Source of the DNA: Pteria penguin
Taxonomy: Eukaryota; Mollusca; Bivalvia; Pterioida; Pteriidae
NCBI GenBank assembly: GCA_035048485.1
Contig: CM068589.1
Span: 4,094,501-4,158,500 of the forward strand
Direction of reading: 5' to 3'
Length of the DNA: 64,000 nucleotides
Positions 33,990 to 45,059 of this stretch are shown here, piece by piece. The notes under the pieces were generated by a model, which saw only the letters and a program-made list of their open reading frames with translations, made no database searches and was not told the DNA's origin. The position numbers and the translations under genes were made by a program. How positions within the stretch are numbered: the first letter of the stretch is position 1; the number at the start of each line of letters is the position of its first letter.

Positions 33990-34564
33990 ATAATATTCGA
34001 TACATAGTCACTTCCTTGACCGGACATGTGAATTTCTATCTAAATCTGAACATCTCGAATATAATGAATACTATAAAAGGGGTACCTTTACAACATTAAT
34101 CAATGTGAATCATATGTTAATGTCATTAAATTTCTCATAATATGAAGCTATGAACGGGCTTAGTTTGGTAGGAAAACCACGAAAGGTTGTTGTCCCAGTG
34201 AGGATCAATCATAATAACTTGCACTTCGCATTATAGAAACCTGATATAAACTATGGCCATATAAATTTCATCATTTAACGTGGACTGAAGCGTCTTGTGT
34301 GGTATTGTTCTTTTACCTTCCATGGCGGGAGTTTGGAATACCCCTTATAATGTAGTAAATGAATTCATCTCTTGCTCATGGCTTCAAAATGTGGTTAATG
34401 TTGTAAATTTTCTATATACATATTAAGAAAAAAAATACAATAAACAAACAATTCATCCCTTATTTTCATTTCATATTCGAAAAATCTTCCATTTTATCAC
34501 AGAATACAGAGATTATGCCAGCTTGGAATTTCACTCAAATTTTATATCTAAATAGAGATTGATC

Positions 34565-34790
34565 GATTGATTATTGTTTTACATCTTATATGTCACTTCT
34601 CGGTTATTTCACGTATATGGTACCCGCTTCTGCTTGATGCATTTTTTTTTAGAAATATTTAACTTTGCAACGGACTCACTAGAAGCAGTTAGGGATCTTT
34701 TAGGTGCCACACCTACCGTGAAACAGGACCTCGGTTTTTACTGTCTCATCCGAAGGATAGAACACCGGTGTGCCCAGGGCAACTAAATAA
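34565..34790 (-). mobile_element. tRNA-derived SINE (type 1), minus strand, unit A
   Basis: Plus strand: GATTGATTATTG tail, TTTGCAACGGACTCAC, CCTACCGTGAAACAGGACCT, ACTGTCTCATCCG, ACACCGGTGTGCCCAGGGC. The tRNA-like head is lost beyond the GTGCCCAGGGC. The same truncated SINE sits at 47655 in unit B, so it predates the duplication. Confidence 0.8.
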
Positions 34791-34837
34791 CGATAAAGCG
34801 AGGTAATGATATAGGATGTTCCAAAATATACATGAAA

Positions 34838-35757
34838 CCCACAATAGACAAGGTTCATAAAACCCACAATAGGCAAGGTTCATAAAACCCACAATAGGCA
34901 AGGTTCATAAAACGCACAATAGACAAGGTTTATAAAGCCCACAATAGACAAGGTTCATAAAACCTACAATAGACAAGGTTCATAAAGCCCACAATAGACA
35001 AGGTTCATAAAGTCACAATAGGCAAGGTTCATAAAACCCACAAAAGGCAAGGTTCATAAAACGCACAATAGACAAAGTTTATAAAGCCCACAATAGACAA
35101 GGTTCATAAAACCTACAATAGACAAGGTTCATAAAGCCCACAATAGACAAGGTTCATAAAGCCCACAATAGACAAGGTTCATAAAGCCCACAATAGGCAA
35201 GGTTCATAAAGCCCACACCTACCGTGAAACAGGACCTCGGTTTTTACTGTCTCATCCGAAGGATAGAACACCGGTGTGCCCAGGGCAACTAAATAACGAT
35301 AAAGCGAGGTAATGATATAGGATGTTCCAAAATATACATGAAACCCACAATAGACAAGGTTCATAAAACCCACAATAGGCAAGGTTCATAAAACCCACAA
35401 TAGGCAAGGTTCATAAAACTCACAATAGACAAGGTTTATAAAGCCCACAATAGACAAGGTTCATAAAACCTACAATAGACAAGGTTCATAAAGCCCACAA
35501 TAGACAAGATTCATAAAGCCCACAATAGACAAGGTTCATAAAACCTACAATAGACAAGGTTCATAAAGCCCACAATAGGCAAGGTTCATAAAACGCACAA
35601 TAGACAATGTTCATAAAACCTACAATAGACAAGGCTCATAAAACCTACAATAGACAAGGTTCATAAAGCCCACAATAGACAAGGTTCATAAAGCCCACAA
35701 TAGGCAAGGTTCATAAAGTCCACAATAGACAAGGTTCATAAAACCTACAATAGGGTA
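34838..35757. repeat. 25-bp minisatellite, about 35 units, with a 506-bp higher-order duplication
   Basis: Unit: CCCACAATAGACAAGGTTCA plus TAAAG. The SINE-derived block from 34711 (ACCTACCGTGAAACAGGACC...) recurs unchanged at 35217, exactly 506 bp away. The array was therefore expanded partly by duplicating SINE end plus repeats. Unit B has only about two units at this position (47928-47965). Confidence 0.9.
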
Positions 35758-35759
35758 GA

Positions 35760-38243
35760 TTAGCTTTATATTAATATCTATAAATTCGACACGTAGGAAA
35801 AATACGAAAGTAATTGATGTCACTTGACTGGCACTAACAACAATGTACCACAATTGACGCTCATGGACCCCTGAAATTCAGGAAAGAAACATTTGTCACA
35901 GTACATGTGAACAAAACAATACTGAAAACTGGGCTTGTGATTACCCCAAGAAGGTAACTGCCCAAAAGCAATGGCATCGACATAGTGATTATATCTTTTA
36001 TAGGAGGAAGTTATCGCTAAAGAACGAAACTGATGAAAGAGCTATGCATATGTCAACCCCCCCCCCCCCCAAAAAAAAAAATAAATAAAAAATTAAAAAA
36101 ATACCCCCCCCCCCCCCCCCCCCACAAAAAAAACCCCCAAAGAAATCTAAAACAAACAAAAAAAGGCATCGGATTGGTCAATGATTCCTGATAACACAAA
36201 ATCTTCACTTGGATCAAAACATTTCAGAAATGTTGACTTCAAATGTGGTTTTTTTTTTTCGTATTCTTGTTGTTTTAGCCTTTTAATCTGTAGAATGCCC
36301 CCGTAAATGAATTAATCTTAGTATGAAAATGCTTTAGCATGACTGATACACAGAGACAAACACAGGTGATATTTTATTACATGTACATGAAAAGTTAACA
36401 ATAGGACAATTTGCCAAATTCTGAAGTAGTACGTTTACCGTCCATCTCAGTATTCAGTGAACGAGTGAGGTATCAAGCCTAGGTAAGAATTAAGAAGTAG
36501 AAAATTGATCTTATAAATACCGTTTATTTTATTTTATTATTATTATCATTCTTATTATTTTGGGGGGTTTTTTTTATCTCATTTATTTATTTGTTTCATT
36601 TTATTTTGAAATTGGCGAAACGCGGGTTCTTTGACTTAAGGCTCCCCAACAAGACTGGTTATCTTAGAGAAGCTTTAATTACAAATGTTAAATTGAATTT
36701 AGTACCATTGTTCAATCTTTCTTTGATTCATCTCCAGTAAGTGGATAGATATATGTTTGTATTATTTTAGGCCAATGTTTGCTTCTGTAAAATCACTGCT
36801 CCAGTATTATTGACATCCTGATCACATTGTTAAGGCTATAAAATTATTTCTAAATCTGGTTCAAGTTCAAAGCAACGAATCTGGTCAACAGAGCAATAAA
36901 TGGAGCAATCAGGATTTAGTCGAAAACTCGAAACAAAGAAGACGTCGAAGAATAGAAAACCTTTATTAGTCAAAGTGGGCAAAATGTGTTAAGGCGAATC
37001 TTTATCAAAAATGGGCAAATGAATTGGCCCAACCCCTTGCAGGTCCTGTGATAACGGAATTCACAGAGGTTACCTTCTAATCGAAGGTGCTTGCATTGGT
37101 GTTCAAAACTACTAGTAATATTTTCTCATGCAATCCTTGTAGATGTAGATATTCATATAAAGATACATGTACCTTATTTTTAAGGAAGGAATGTAAAACT
37201 TCTATAAGTAATTACTGACAAAGGATTGTTCTTCCTTCTCTTTCCTGTTTTCCTGAAGTATGTGTATTGTGCGATAACTGAGTTTCCTTTTGCTATTTTA
37301 AGGACCCGTACATAGACTACTGATATGGGATTTTAAAAAGATTACTATAAGGTTGATCGTATATCAACGCGGAAAACAACTTGAGTAATGCAAAATAATA
37401 ATAATAATGATAATAATAATAATAATAATGATAATACTACTACTAATAATAAGAAATAATTACATGGCATGTGAAACGTCTTTTAATTTAGAAAAATGTC
37501 ATTATAGGAGATGAGATTTGTGACTAGGAGTAGGCATGATGAAACAGTCCATACATATTAATCATTTTAAATTTTAAAATTTTTAGTTCTTATTTTATTA
37601 TTTCTTTCCCTTCAATTTTATGCTTCCCATTCACTGTGATACAAATTATTCTAAAACAAATTTTGGTCCTTATATTGGTTCTGTGGCTGTTAATTATAAG
37701 TCAGTATAGTAACTTGTTTGCTCTTTATACAATTTACACTCTCCATTTCCACACTCTCCCTCATGAATATCACTTAACCTCACAGTACGCAAGTTTAGCT
37801 GTATATTCAAATCTGTTGATTCGAAACGTCTGAAAGAAACTTTTGTCACATTACCTTTCAAGTATATATCTGAAACCGGTACAGAGAGAGAGAGAGAGAG
37901 AGAAATTGTGCTTGTGATTACCCTCCGCAGTTAACAAAAAAGAGCAGTTGTTTCGACACAGTATAATAAATTTAACAAGTTGTATGCATTTGTTTAGTGC
38001 ACTATATGCCATATTTAAAACTAATGACGCTAAATGCCCAAACTGTGGAACTTCAACATATAAATAGTTGAATAGTCCTTAGGTTTAAAATACTTCAAAA
38101 ACATTGTCAGGCAGTAAATTTGGAGTATTTCTCAACAGACCTAAAGGTAATCGTTGTCATCATAGGGAAAAATTATAGCTGGTATGAACTACGTAGTATT
38201 GTACTACCACAATTCAAATGGTTTAAAAAGAACTGTAAAGGAA
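35760..38243. other. unit A spacer, no gene
   Basis: Shared with unit B (47965-49920) and partly with C. Includes poly-C/poly-A runs (36056-36133), an (AAT)n tract (37396-37455) and a (GA)n tract (37884-37902). No coding similarity seen. Confidence 0.6.
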
Positions 38244-39138
38244 GATATGATTATGTTAGTCATGGTGATATCATTATGGTAGTCATGGTGATATCATTAT
38301 GATAGTCATTGTGATATCATTATTGTAGTCATGGTGATCTCATTATGTTAGTCATGGTGATACCAATATGATAGTCATGGTGATATCATTATGGTAGTCA
38401 TTGTGATCTCATCATGTTAATCATAGTGGTATCATTATGGTAGTCATGGTAATCTCATTATGTTAGTCATGGTGATATTATTATGTTAGTCATGGTGATA
38501 TCATAATGCTAGTAATGGTGATATCAATATGATAGTGATGGTGATATCATTTTGTTAGTCATGGTGATATCATTATGTTAGTCATGGTGATATCAATATG
38601 ATAGTCATGGTGATTTCATTATGTTAGTCAAGGTGATATTATGTTAGTCATAGTGGTATCATTATGGTAGTCATGGTAATCTCATTATGTTAGTCATGGT
38701 GATATCATTATGTTAGTCATGGTGATAACAATATGTCAGTAATGGTGATATCATCAAGACAGTCAAGGTGATATCATTATGTTAGTCATGGGGATATCAT
38801 TATGTTAGTCATGGTGATATCATTATGGTAGTCATGGTGATATCATTATCGTAATCATGGTGATCTTATTATGTTAGTCATGGTGATCTCATTCTGATAG
38901 TCATGGTGATTTCATTATGATAGCCATGGTGATCTCATTATGATAGTCATGGTGATATCATTATGGTAGTCATGGTGATCTTATGTTAGTCATGGTGATA
39001 TCATTATGGTAGTCATGGTGATATCATAATGCTAGTCATGGTGATATCATTATGTTAGTCATGGTGATCACATTATGATAGTCATGGTGATCTCATTATA
39101 TATGTTAGTCATGGTGATCTCATTATGTTAGCATGGTG
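38244..39138. repeat. 23-bp minisatellite, about 38 units
   Basis: Consensus GTTAGTCATGGTGATATCAT plus TAT, with frequent single changes and occasional short units. Unit B carries a single unit at the same place (TATCATTATGTTAGTCAATG at 49921), so the expansion is specific to A. Confidence 0.9.
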
Positions 39139-39175
39139 ACTTCTGCCACATAACTGAGCCAGCAACTCCTCTTTT
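39137..39175 (+). repeat. short dispersed repeat shared with 3252 and 31831
   Basis: GGTGACTTCTGCCACATAAC then TGAGCCAGCAACTCCTC, placed at the end of the 23-bp array and absent from unit B. Confidence 0.6.
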
Positions 39176-39244
39176 TTATTTCAATGATTTCTGATAAACG
39201 CAAAGGTCTTTAACCATAAAAGTTGAGGAATGTAGTCTTAAACG

Positions 39245-39248
39245 GTGT

Positions 39249-39322
<74 letters not shown>
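39245..39322. repeat. (GT)n microsatellite
   Basis: About 75 bp of pure GT. The unit B counterpart (49979-50020) is shorter and interrupted. Confidence 0.95.
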
Positions 39323-39735
39323 TATCCTTGTGATATTAACGTGTTACTTCATACAATGCTTCTGTAAATCAAATATCCTCAGTGTGATAAACACTTTAGC
39401 AAAACGGATCTATTATTATACTTACATGTAAAGTTTATGATAGGAAAATCGAAATCGTTACGTTTGTCATGATTTTAGTAACATAGTACATTTACTATTC
39501 ATCTCAATGTTCAGTGGTAGATTTTAAGTGCAACGCGCAAGATATTTGCGACAATGTTAATGCTTTGACGGACTTTGTCTCTGAGATCCCCAAAAATGTG
39601 AAACAGCAAATGTTGAAATGAACTTACTATAATTGTTCACCCTTAAGGTCTCCAAATGTGGTTTGATTGTACAAAAACTGCCCTAGATTTTTAAGTATAT
39701 TTTTCTCTCATGGTGATCTATGTATAAGCTATAAA

Positions 39736-40610
39736 TCACACTAGTACACATCAGTCTGTAATACGTAATTACTATGACTTTATTATATGTTATAATACAC
39801 TGAGTGACACATCGGTCTGTAATACGTGATTACTATGACTTCATAATGTTATATTACACTGAGTGATATATCGGTCTGTAATACGTGATTACTATGCTTT
39901 CATAATGTTATATTACACTGAGTGACACATCGGTCTGTAATACGGGATTACTACGACTTTATTATACGTTATATTACACTGAGTGACACATCAGTCTGTA
40001 ATACGTGATTACTATGACTTCATAATGTTATAATACACTGGGTGACCCATCGGTCTGTAATACGTGATTACTATGACTTCATAATGTTATAATACACTGG
40101 GTGACACATCGGTCTGTAATACGTGATTACTATGACTTCATAATGTTATATTACACTGAGTGACACATCAGTCTGTAATATGTGATTACTATGACTTCAT
40201 AATGTTATATTACACTGAGTGACACATCAGTCTGTAATACGTGATTACTATGACTTCATAATGTTATATTACACTGAGTGGCACATCGGTCTGTAATACG
40301 TGATTACTATGACTTCATTATACGTTATATTACACTGAGTGGCACATCGGTCTGTAATACGTGATTACTATGACTTCATAATGTTATATTACACTGAGTG
40401 ACACATCGGTCTGTAATACGTGATTACTACGAATTCATTATACGTTATATTACACTGAGTGACACATCAGTCTGTAATACGTGATTACTATGACTTCATT
40501 ATGCGTTATGTTACACTGTATGACACATCGATCTGTTATACGTGATTACTATGACTTCATTACACGTTACATTACACTGGGTTACACATCGCTGTGTAAT
40601 ACGTGATTTC
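39736..40610. repeat. ~60-bp satellite-like array, about 15 units (unit A)
   Basis: Unit contains TTACACTGAGTGACACATCG, GTCTGTAATACGTGATTAC and TATGACTTCATAATG. Copies are very similar. The GTAATACGTGATTAC core is an imperfect palindrome. Unit B has a longer, more diverged array at 50400-51625. Confidence 0.9.
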
Positions 40611-40789
40611 TATACATTCATTATATGATAGGTAGAATTCCAAATAAATGGTTAATTTTATAGTCACGTTTCTTCTTTTACTTTCATTTTTTTTCAGAAT
40701 GACTATTTAATCGACAGTACTACATAAATCAAGACAACATGTATTAGATAAGAAGTTTTAACATTGTTTGTATTGTCTTCGACAATAGT

Positions 40790-41085
40790 TTTGATTGATT
40801 GATTTTTGTTTAACGTCAAACCACGAATATTGCACGCATATGGTGACGGCATCTGCCATACCTGTGTCACATAAATATTATTGCGTTTGCATGTTGATGG
40901 TATCTGCCTAATGAAATGCACAAAAATTTGCAACTCTCCCCATACATTATGAGATACTTTAGTGTCTCGTCTATGTTGACACGGATCTCCTGTCTGATCC
41001 GAAAGACAGGACACCGACGGAATTCTAACCTCGAACTTTTCAATCAGGAGCCCAATGATGTAGCCGAATGAAGTACGATCGGTCA
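40790..41085 (-). mobile_element. tRNA-derived SINE (type 1), minus strand, diverged, unit A
   Basis: Plus strand: GATTGATTGATTTTTGTTTA ACGTCA, GGTGACGGCATCTGCC, then GACACGGATCTCCTGTCTGA, CCGAAAGACAGGACACCG. Part of it (about 51790-51890) is still recognisable in unit B, where the rest is deleted. Confidence 0.65.
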
Positions 41086-42026
41086 AATATAGTTTGTGAG
41101 AGCTGGGAATATTGAGCCTATGACATGAATTAAATAATTCTTATAGATCAGTGGACAACAACTGATGTGAGACCCTATTTTTCTCCTTATGTTTGGATAA
41201 ATACATTTTATTATAGATAAATATAGTGCGGATGTATCTATGAATTGTCTATGTAATGCTGCATTCATTCAAAACGTCGATGGCCTCACATAATTCAGTG
41301 TAAGTTCAGTATTTATATGACGTCCCCTCAATGTGCGTGACGTCAGATAAATTGAAAGCGTCTCGGCGATCTAGTTTGTTGACAAGAAGGGCTCGGTTTG
41401 GGCAGACGACATAATTGCAAACCGTGCGATGTATAATGTAATAGTTGTATGATATAAGAACAGAAAAATGTGCCAGTTAGTTAAAAGATCTTGTTGACAA
41501 GATACTAAATAATCTATTGTAATATATTTATGGTATTTACTGTGGACGACGATCGTCACTGGGTGTGGTTTACCAGATTGAATGCTACACGGGTAAACCT
41601 TTGTTTATTCCATTCATAATAGGGTATAAAAAGGGTCCTCAGTGCAATAAATTCGTTATTCGGCTCACCCCCTATGGATTTTACTTACCTTCTATGGTTC
41701 CATGGTAGGTCAGTAAAAGGCCATATAACTATGATAATGTTAACTTCGCGTTAGCGTGAAGTTTGCTATTCTCGTGCCTTCAGAACAAACACACGTTCGC
41801 TTGTTTACAACATACAAATCAGATTGTTTTGGTAAAAATAGACTCGACAGAAGATCGTTATATATATATGCTATTTATTGATATCAGGACATAAACATTT
41901 TCTAAAGAAATATATGAAATTAAATATAAACTTACGTGTTAAGGAAGTTATTTCAAGAACACTAAGTGCAATTTCCAAATATTGTATATAAAGAAATGTA
42001 TTCTTATTTTTAAATGAAAATAATAA
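41086..42026. other. unit A spacer, no gene
   Basis: AT-rich sequence collinear with 51900-53330 of unit B apart from a ~620-bp insertion in B. Open frames here are not convincing. Confidence 0.5.
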
Positions 42027-42029
42027 TTA

Positions 42030-42106
<77 letters not shown>

Positions 42107-42134
42107 TGATGATAATAATAATAATAATAATTAA

Positions 42135-42192
<58 letters not shown>
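42027..42192. repeat. (TAA)n microsatellite
   Basis: About 165 bp of AAT repeats with few interruptions; translated frames of poly-Ile/Tyr here are artefacts. Confidence 0.95.
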
Positions 42193-42339
42193 CAATCATA
42201 AATAAGTAAGAAAACCCAAAAACAAATTTGTAACATTGACATTAAAAAAATAGAAAGAAAGAAATAGATAAAACATAGATAAATGAATTTAAAGTAAGTA
42301 GATAATATATTAACTTTTAATAGCAAATAATTTTGCAAG

Positions 42340-42662
42340 TAAAAAAAGGTAGTGGACTCGTCTGATTCCTCTTTTAGAGTCATTGCAGTTTTCTTGCATT
42401 TTTCACAAAAAGGAGTATGTTTAACCTTTTTTACAGTAAAGTGTAAATAAACAATAAATACCACTGCAGCTATAAATCCAATAACTGAGTAGTATACTTT
42501 AGAAATCGTCTGAAATGTTTTGTATTTTGTTATGCCACACCTACTTCCATTCACATTTCTATTTCTGGTTGTATTTAATGGCGCTTCACCATGCGTAATT
42601 GCCGTCGGAATTGCACCAACACTGGTAAGATAAACTGTAAGTAAACTTGCAATGACACACAA
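42340..42662 (-). pseudogene. GPCR fragment (TM4 to start of loop 3), unit A
   Basis: The minus strand reads IASLLTVYLTSVGAIPTAIT, HGEAPLNTTRNRNVNGSRCG, SKVYYSVIGFIAAVVFI and KCKKTAMTLKEESDESTTF. It aligns with residues about 135-245 of the GPCRs at 26668 and 43315, with a frame disturbance after TM5. TM1-3 and TM6-7 are missing and a (TAA)n tract replaces the 3' part. It lies 650 bp downstream of the intact gene on the same strand. The counterpart in unit B is at 53595-53712. Confidence 0.85.
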
Positions 42663-42799
42663 TCTGTAGATAAAGTAGCACTGTAATAATAAAGGAATAA
42701 AATCGTGTTAATGCGTATTTCATCCCGTGTTAACACGATTGTGTGATTTATTATATAATGATGGTGGTCGTCGTCGTTGTAGTTGTAGAAGTAGTAGTT

Positions 42800-43085
42800 G
42801 TAATAATAACAACAACAATAACATTTATGATAATAATAATAACAACAATAATAACATTAATAATAACAATAACAACAACAACAACATTTATAATGTAAAG
42901 ATGATAATAATAATAATATCAACAACAATAACATTAATAATGATAATAATAATAACAATAATAATAATGATAATAATAATAATAATAATGATGATGATGA
43001 TGATGATGATGATAATAATAATAATAATAATTATTATTATTATTTTTATTATTATCATTATTATTATTATCATTATTATTATGAT
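42800..43085. repeat. (AAT)/(AAC)/(GAT)n compound microsatellite
   Basis: Long mixed trinucleotide tract. Open frames across it on both strands are low-complexity artefacts. Confidence 0.9.
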
Positions 43086-43314
43086 AATATACGAAACAAA
43101 ACGGCAGCTCACCCAAAAAATTTAATACAGAGAAAAAATAAACACAGACATTGCCATATGGTGTTTTTTCTTATAGAATAATGTGTCTAAATAATATTAC
43201 AATAAAAAATTGACAAGGTCCCTTAATACAATTCAAGGCATGCACACATGTAAATGTTATGTTTCAGGGAATTCTTTCGACCATTTTATCTCGTTAACTG
43301 CATAGTTCCCAATC

Positions 43315-44427
43315 TCATTTTGGTAAGCAAGAACGACATATCATCTTGACTTCATTTCTAAATTCTATATCCAGAATAAGATACAGGATGGGATTAATGA
43401 TATTATTAAAAAGGTATGTATTGTCGCATAATAGAAGTACAGCGACTCGCTCACCTTCCGTCAAGGATTCCACAAACGTCTGGTCGACTAAATGAACTAT
43501 CTCGCAAGACATTTTTGGTATATAACTAAGAAAAAATACGACAGTTATTATGATATATATTACAGCGAGTTTATGTAAAAATCTCTCCTGGCGTTTTTGG
43601 CGATGTTGAAATGATCGTTTCTGGCTCGAAGCATTCCTCACAGACTGATCATTTTGGAATTTGTCTGAGGTGGGATGGGGATTGTCAGTGAGAGGTGTCA
43701 AGGTAGTGGACGCAGTTGATTCCTCTTCTAGAGTTGTTGCAGCTTTCTTGCCTTTTTTCACATAAAGTACTATTTTGTAACCTATTTTACAGTAAAGTGT
43801 GAATAAAGCAATAAACACCACTACAGCTATAAATCCAATAACTGAGTAGTACACTTTAGACATCGTCTGAATTGTTTCGTCTTTTACTATGCCACATCTA
43901 CTTCCAACCACACTACTATTTGTTGTGTTGTTTAATGGTACTTCACCATGCGTTATTCCCATCGGAATTGCACCAACAATAGTAAGATAAACTGCAAGCA
44001 AAGTTGCGATAACATTGTGTGTCATATTCATTTGTCCTTCTTTTGGCTTCTCAATCTGTAAATAACGTTGCACGGCAATAATAAGTAAGACGAGCACGGA
44101 CATGTATATTATGCAACTGTTTAGATACCAACCAGCTTTGCATAAATGGTTATTAAAGAACACCAAATGTAAATGTATAAACTGTGTCTCAAACAATCCA
44201 CATAACAGTATCCCTAGTAAATCTGTTATGGCCAAGACTGGCACAAAAAATCTGTCGACCATGTTCAGTCTGTGGTGTGAAGTTATATATACATAGATCA
44301 CCAGACTGTTTCCACAGATTCCAAGCATCATAAATATAGAAATGATGACATCATTCGCTATCAAAGCACCTACGGGAAGTCTTAATTCAGCAGCTTTTTC
44401 GGAATACGAATACCCCGATGAGTTCAT
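43315..44427 (-). CDS. class A (rhodopsin-like) GPCR, orphan, intronless (copy 2, unit A)
   Basis: A 370-codon uninterrupted frame, a close paralogue of the receptor at 26668 on the opposite strand. Landmarks are GICGNSLVIYVYI (TM1), VLAITDLLGILL (TM2), AVQRYLQI (QRY in place of DRY), NHLCKAGWY and GSRCGIV (disulphide candidates), a PLNNTTNSSV sequon in loop 2, and NNIINPILYLILD (TM7). The C-terminus ends CRSCLPK. Compared with copy 1 it has about eight extra residues in loop 3 (SFQHRQKR), some change in the TM7 entry, and otherwise scattered substitutions with no stop or shift, which suggests the gene is maintained. The start ATG is the same as in copy 1 (MNSSGYSYSEKAAEL), with the homologous 5' flank. 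Confidence 0.9.
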   Translation of the reverse strand: MNSSGYSYSEKAAELRLPVGALIANDVIISIFMMLGICGNSLVIYVYITSHHRLNMVDRFFVPVLAITDLLGILLCGLFETQFIHLHLVFFNNHLCKAGWYLNSCIIYMSVLVLLIIAVQRYLQIEKPKEGQMNMTHNVIATLLAVYLTIVGAIPMGITHGEVPLNNTTNSSVVGSRCGIVKDETIQTMSKVYYSVIGFIAVVVFIALFTLYCKIGYKIVLYVKKGKKAATTLEEESTASTTLTPLTDNPHPTSDKFQNDQSVRNASSQKRSFQHRQKRQERFLHKLAVIYIIITVVFFLSYIPKMSCEIVHLVDQTFVESLTEGERVAVLLLCDNTYLFNNIINPILYLILDIEFRNEVKMICRSCLPK

Positions 44428-45059
44428 GGCGAGTGTATCTGCAAATCTTCTACACAGAATGAGAGATAGACTGTTTCACGTCCGTATCAATAGGTCGTAT
44501 AAGAAAAGAGAGTGGATTTTCTTCCTTATGATTTATGAAACGTCATGACTTCCTGTCATCAGTGATCCAGTAATGTTATTACAGAAGGGATAAAAACATC
44601 CAACTGTGAATAAATAAAATACCGATATATATATATATATGTTGAAAGATAGAGAATATAACAGTAGTTTTAGGACAACTACACTGACTCACTCAAGCTA
44701 TATATACTTCAAATTGGCAATGCTGAAATAGGTTGGAAGTTGTATTGTCTTTTTAAAATGATTAAAACTTGGTTGACTTAGCCATATCTTATTCATATAG
44801 AAACTCAAAATAACTTATAACCGGCAAAGACAGGAAGTGATTGGTAATTCGCATTTATGCCCTGAACATGGAGCGTGCTGATTAGTCATTCGTCTTTATT
44901 GACACTCTGAAACACACGTAAGCCGTCTATTCTTTGAAGACATTTTCTTTGCCATTAAGATGGCTTTTCTGACGGTCTGTGATCGGTTGATTTTAAAATT
45001 ACAGTCTAATTTATGCTTATACTGCGGAGCATCTCTCTCATGCATCTTATGCTCTTTGT

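Larger units (their letters stand above)
33990..45050. repeat. segmental duplication unit A
   Basis: Collinear with unit B (about 46825-56640). Matched anchors: 33995/46827 (AATATTCGATACA), 36265/48020, 37610/49300, 38015/49690, 40640/51645, 41325/52635, 43090/54145, 44430/55975 and 45030/56590. It contains a SINE, three tandem arrays, a GPCR fragment and the intact GPCR at 43315. Not aligned computationally. Confidence 0.85.

Noticed and set aside
34838..35757. CRISPR-like array
   Set aside because: 25-bp units are head to tail with no spacers.
36056..36133. Poly-C / poly-A blocks as a functional element
   Set aside because: Low-complexity runs prone to assembly error; similar short runs occur at 879, 3394, 6147 and 48360.
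38244..39138. CRISPR-like array
   Set aside because: Repeats are directly adjacent without unique spacers, in a eukaryotic genome; these are minisatellites.
41371..41559. Short minus-strand frame MTIVVHSKYHKYITIDYLVS and neighbours (40703-41268)
   Set aside because: The frames cross a SINE and are not conserved in unit B, so they are chance open frames.
42010..42195. Long open frames of poly-Tyr, poly-Ile or poly-Asn (also at 13211, 14656, 16555, 28248, 42727, 53715, 53975)
   Set aside because: They are translations of (TA)n and (AAT)n microsatellites, with no complexity outside the repeat.
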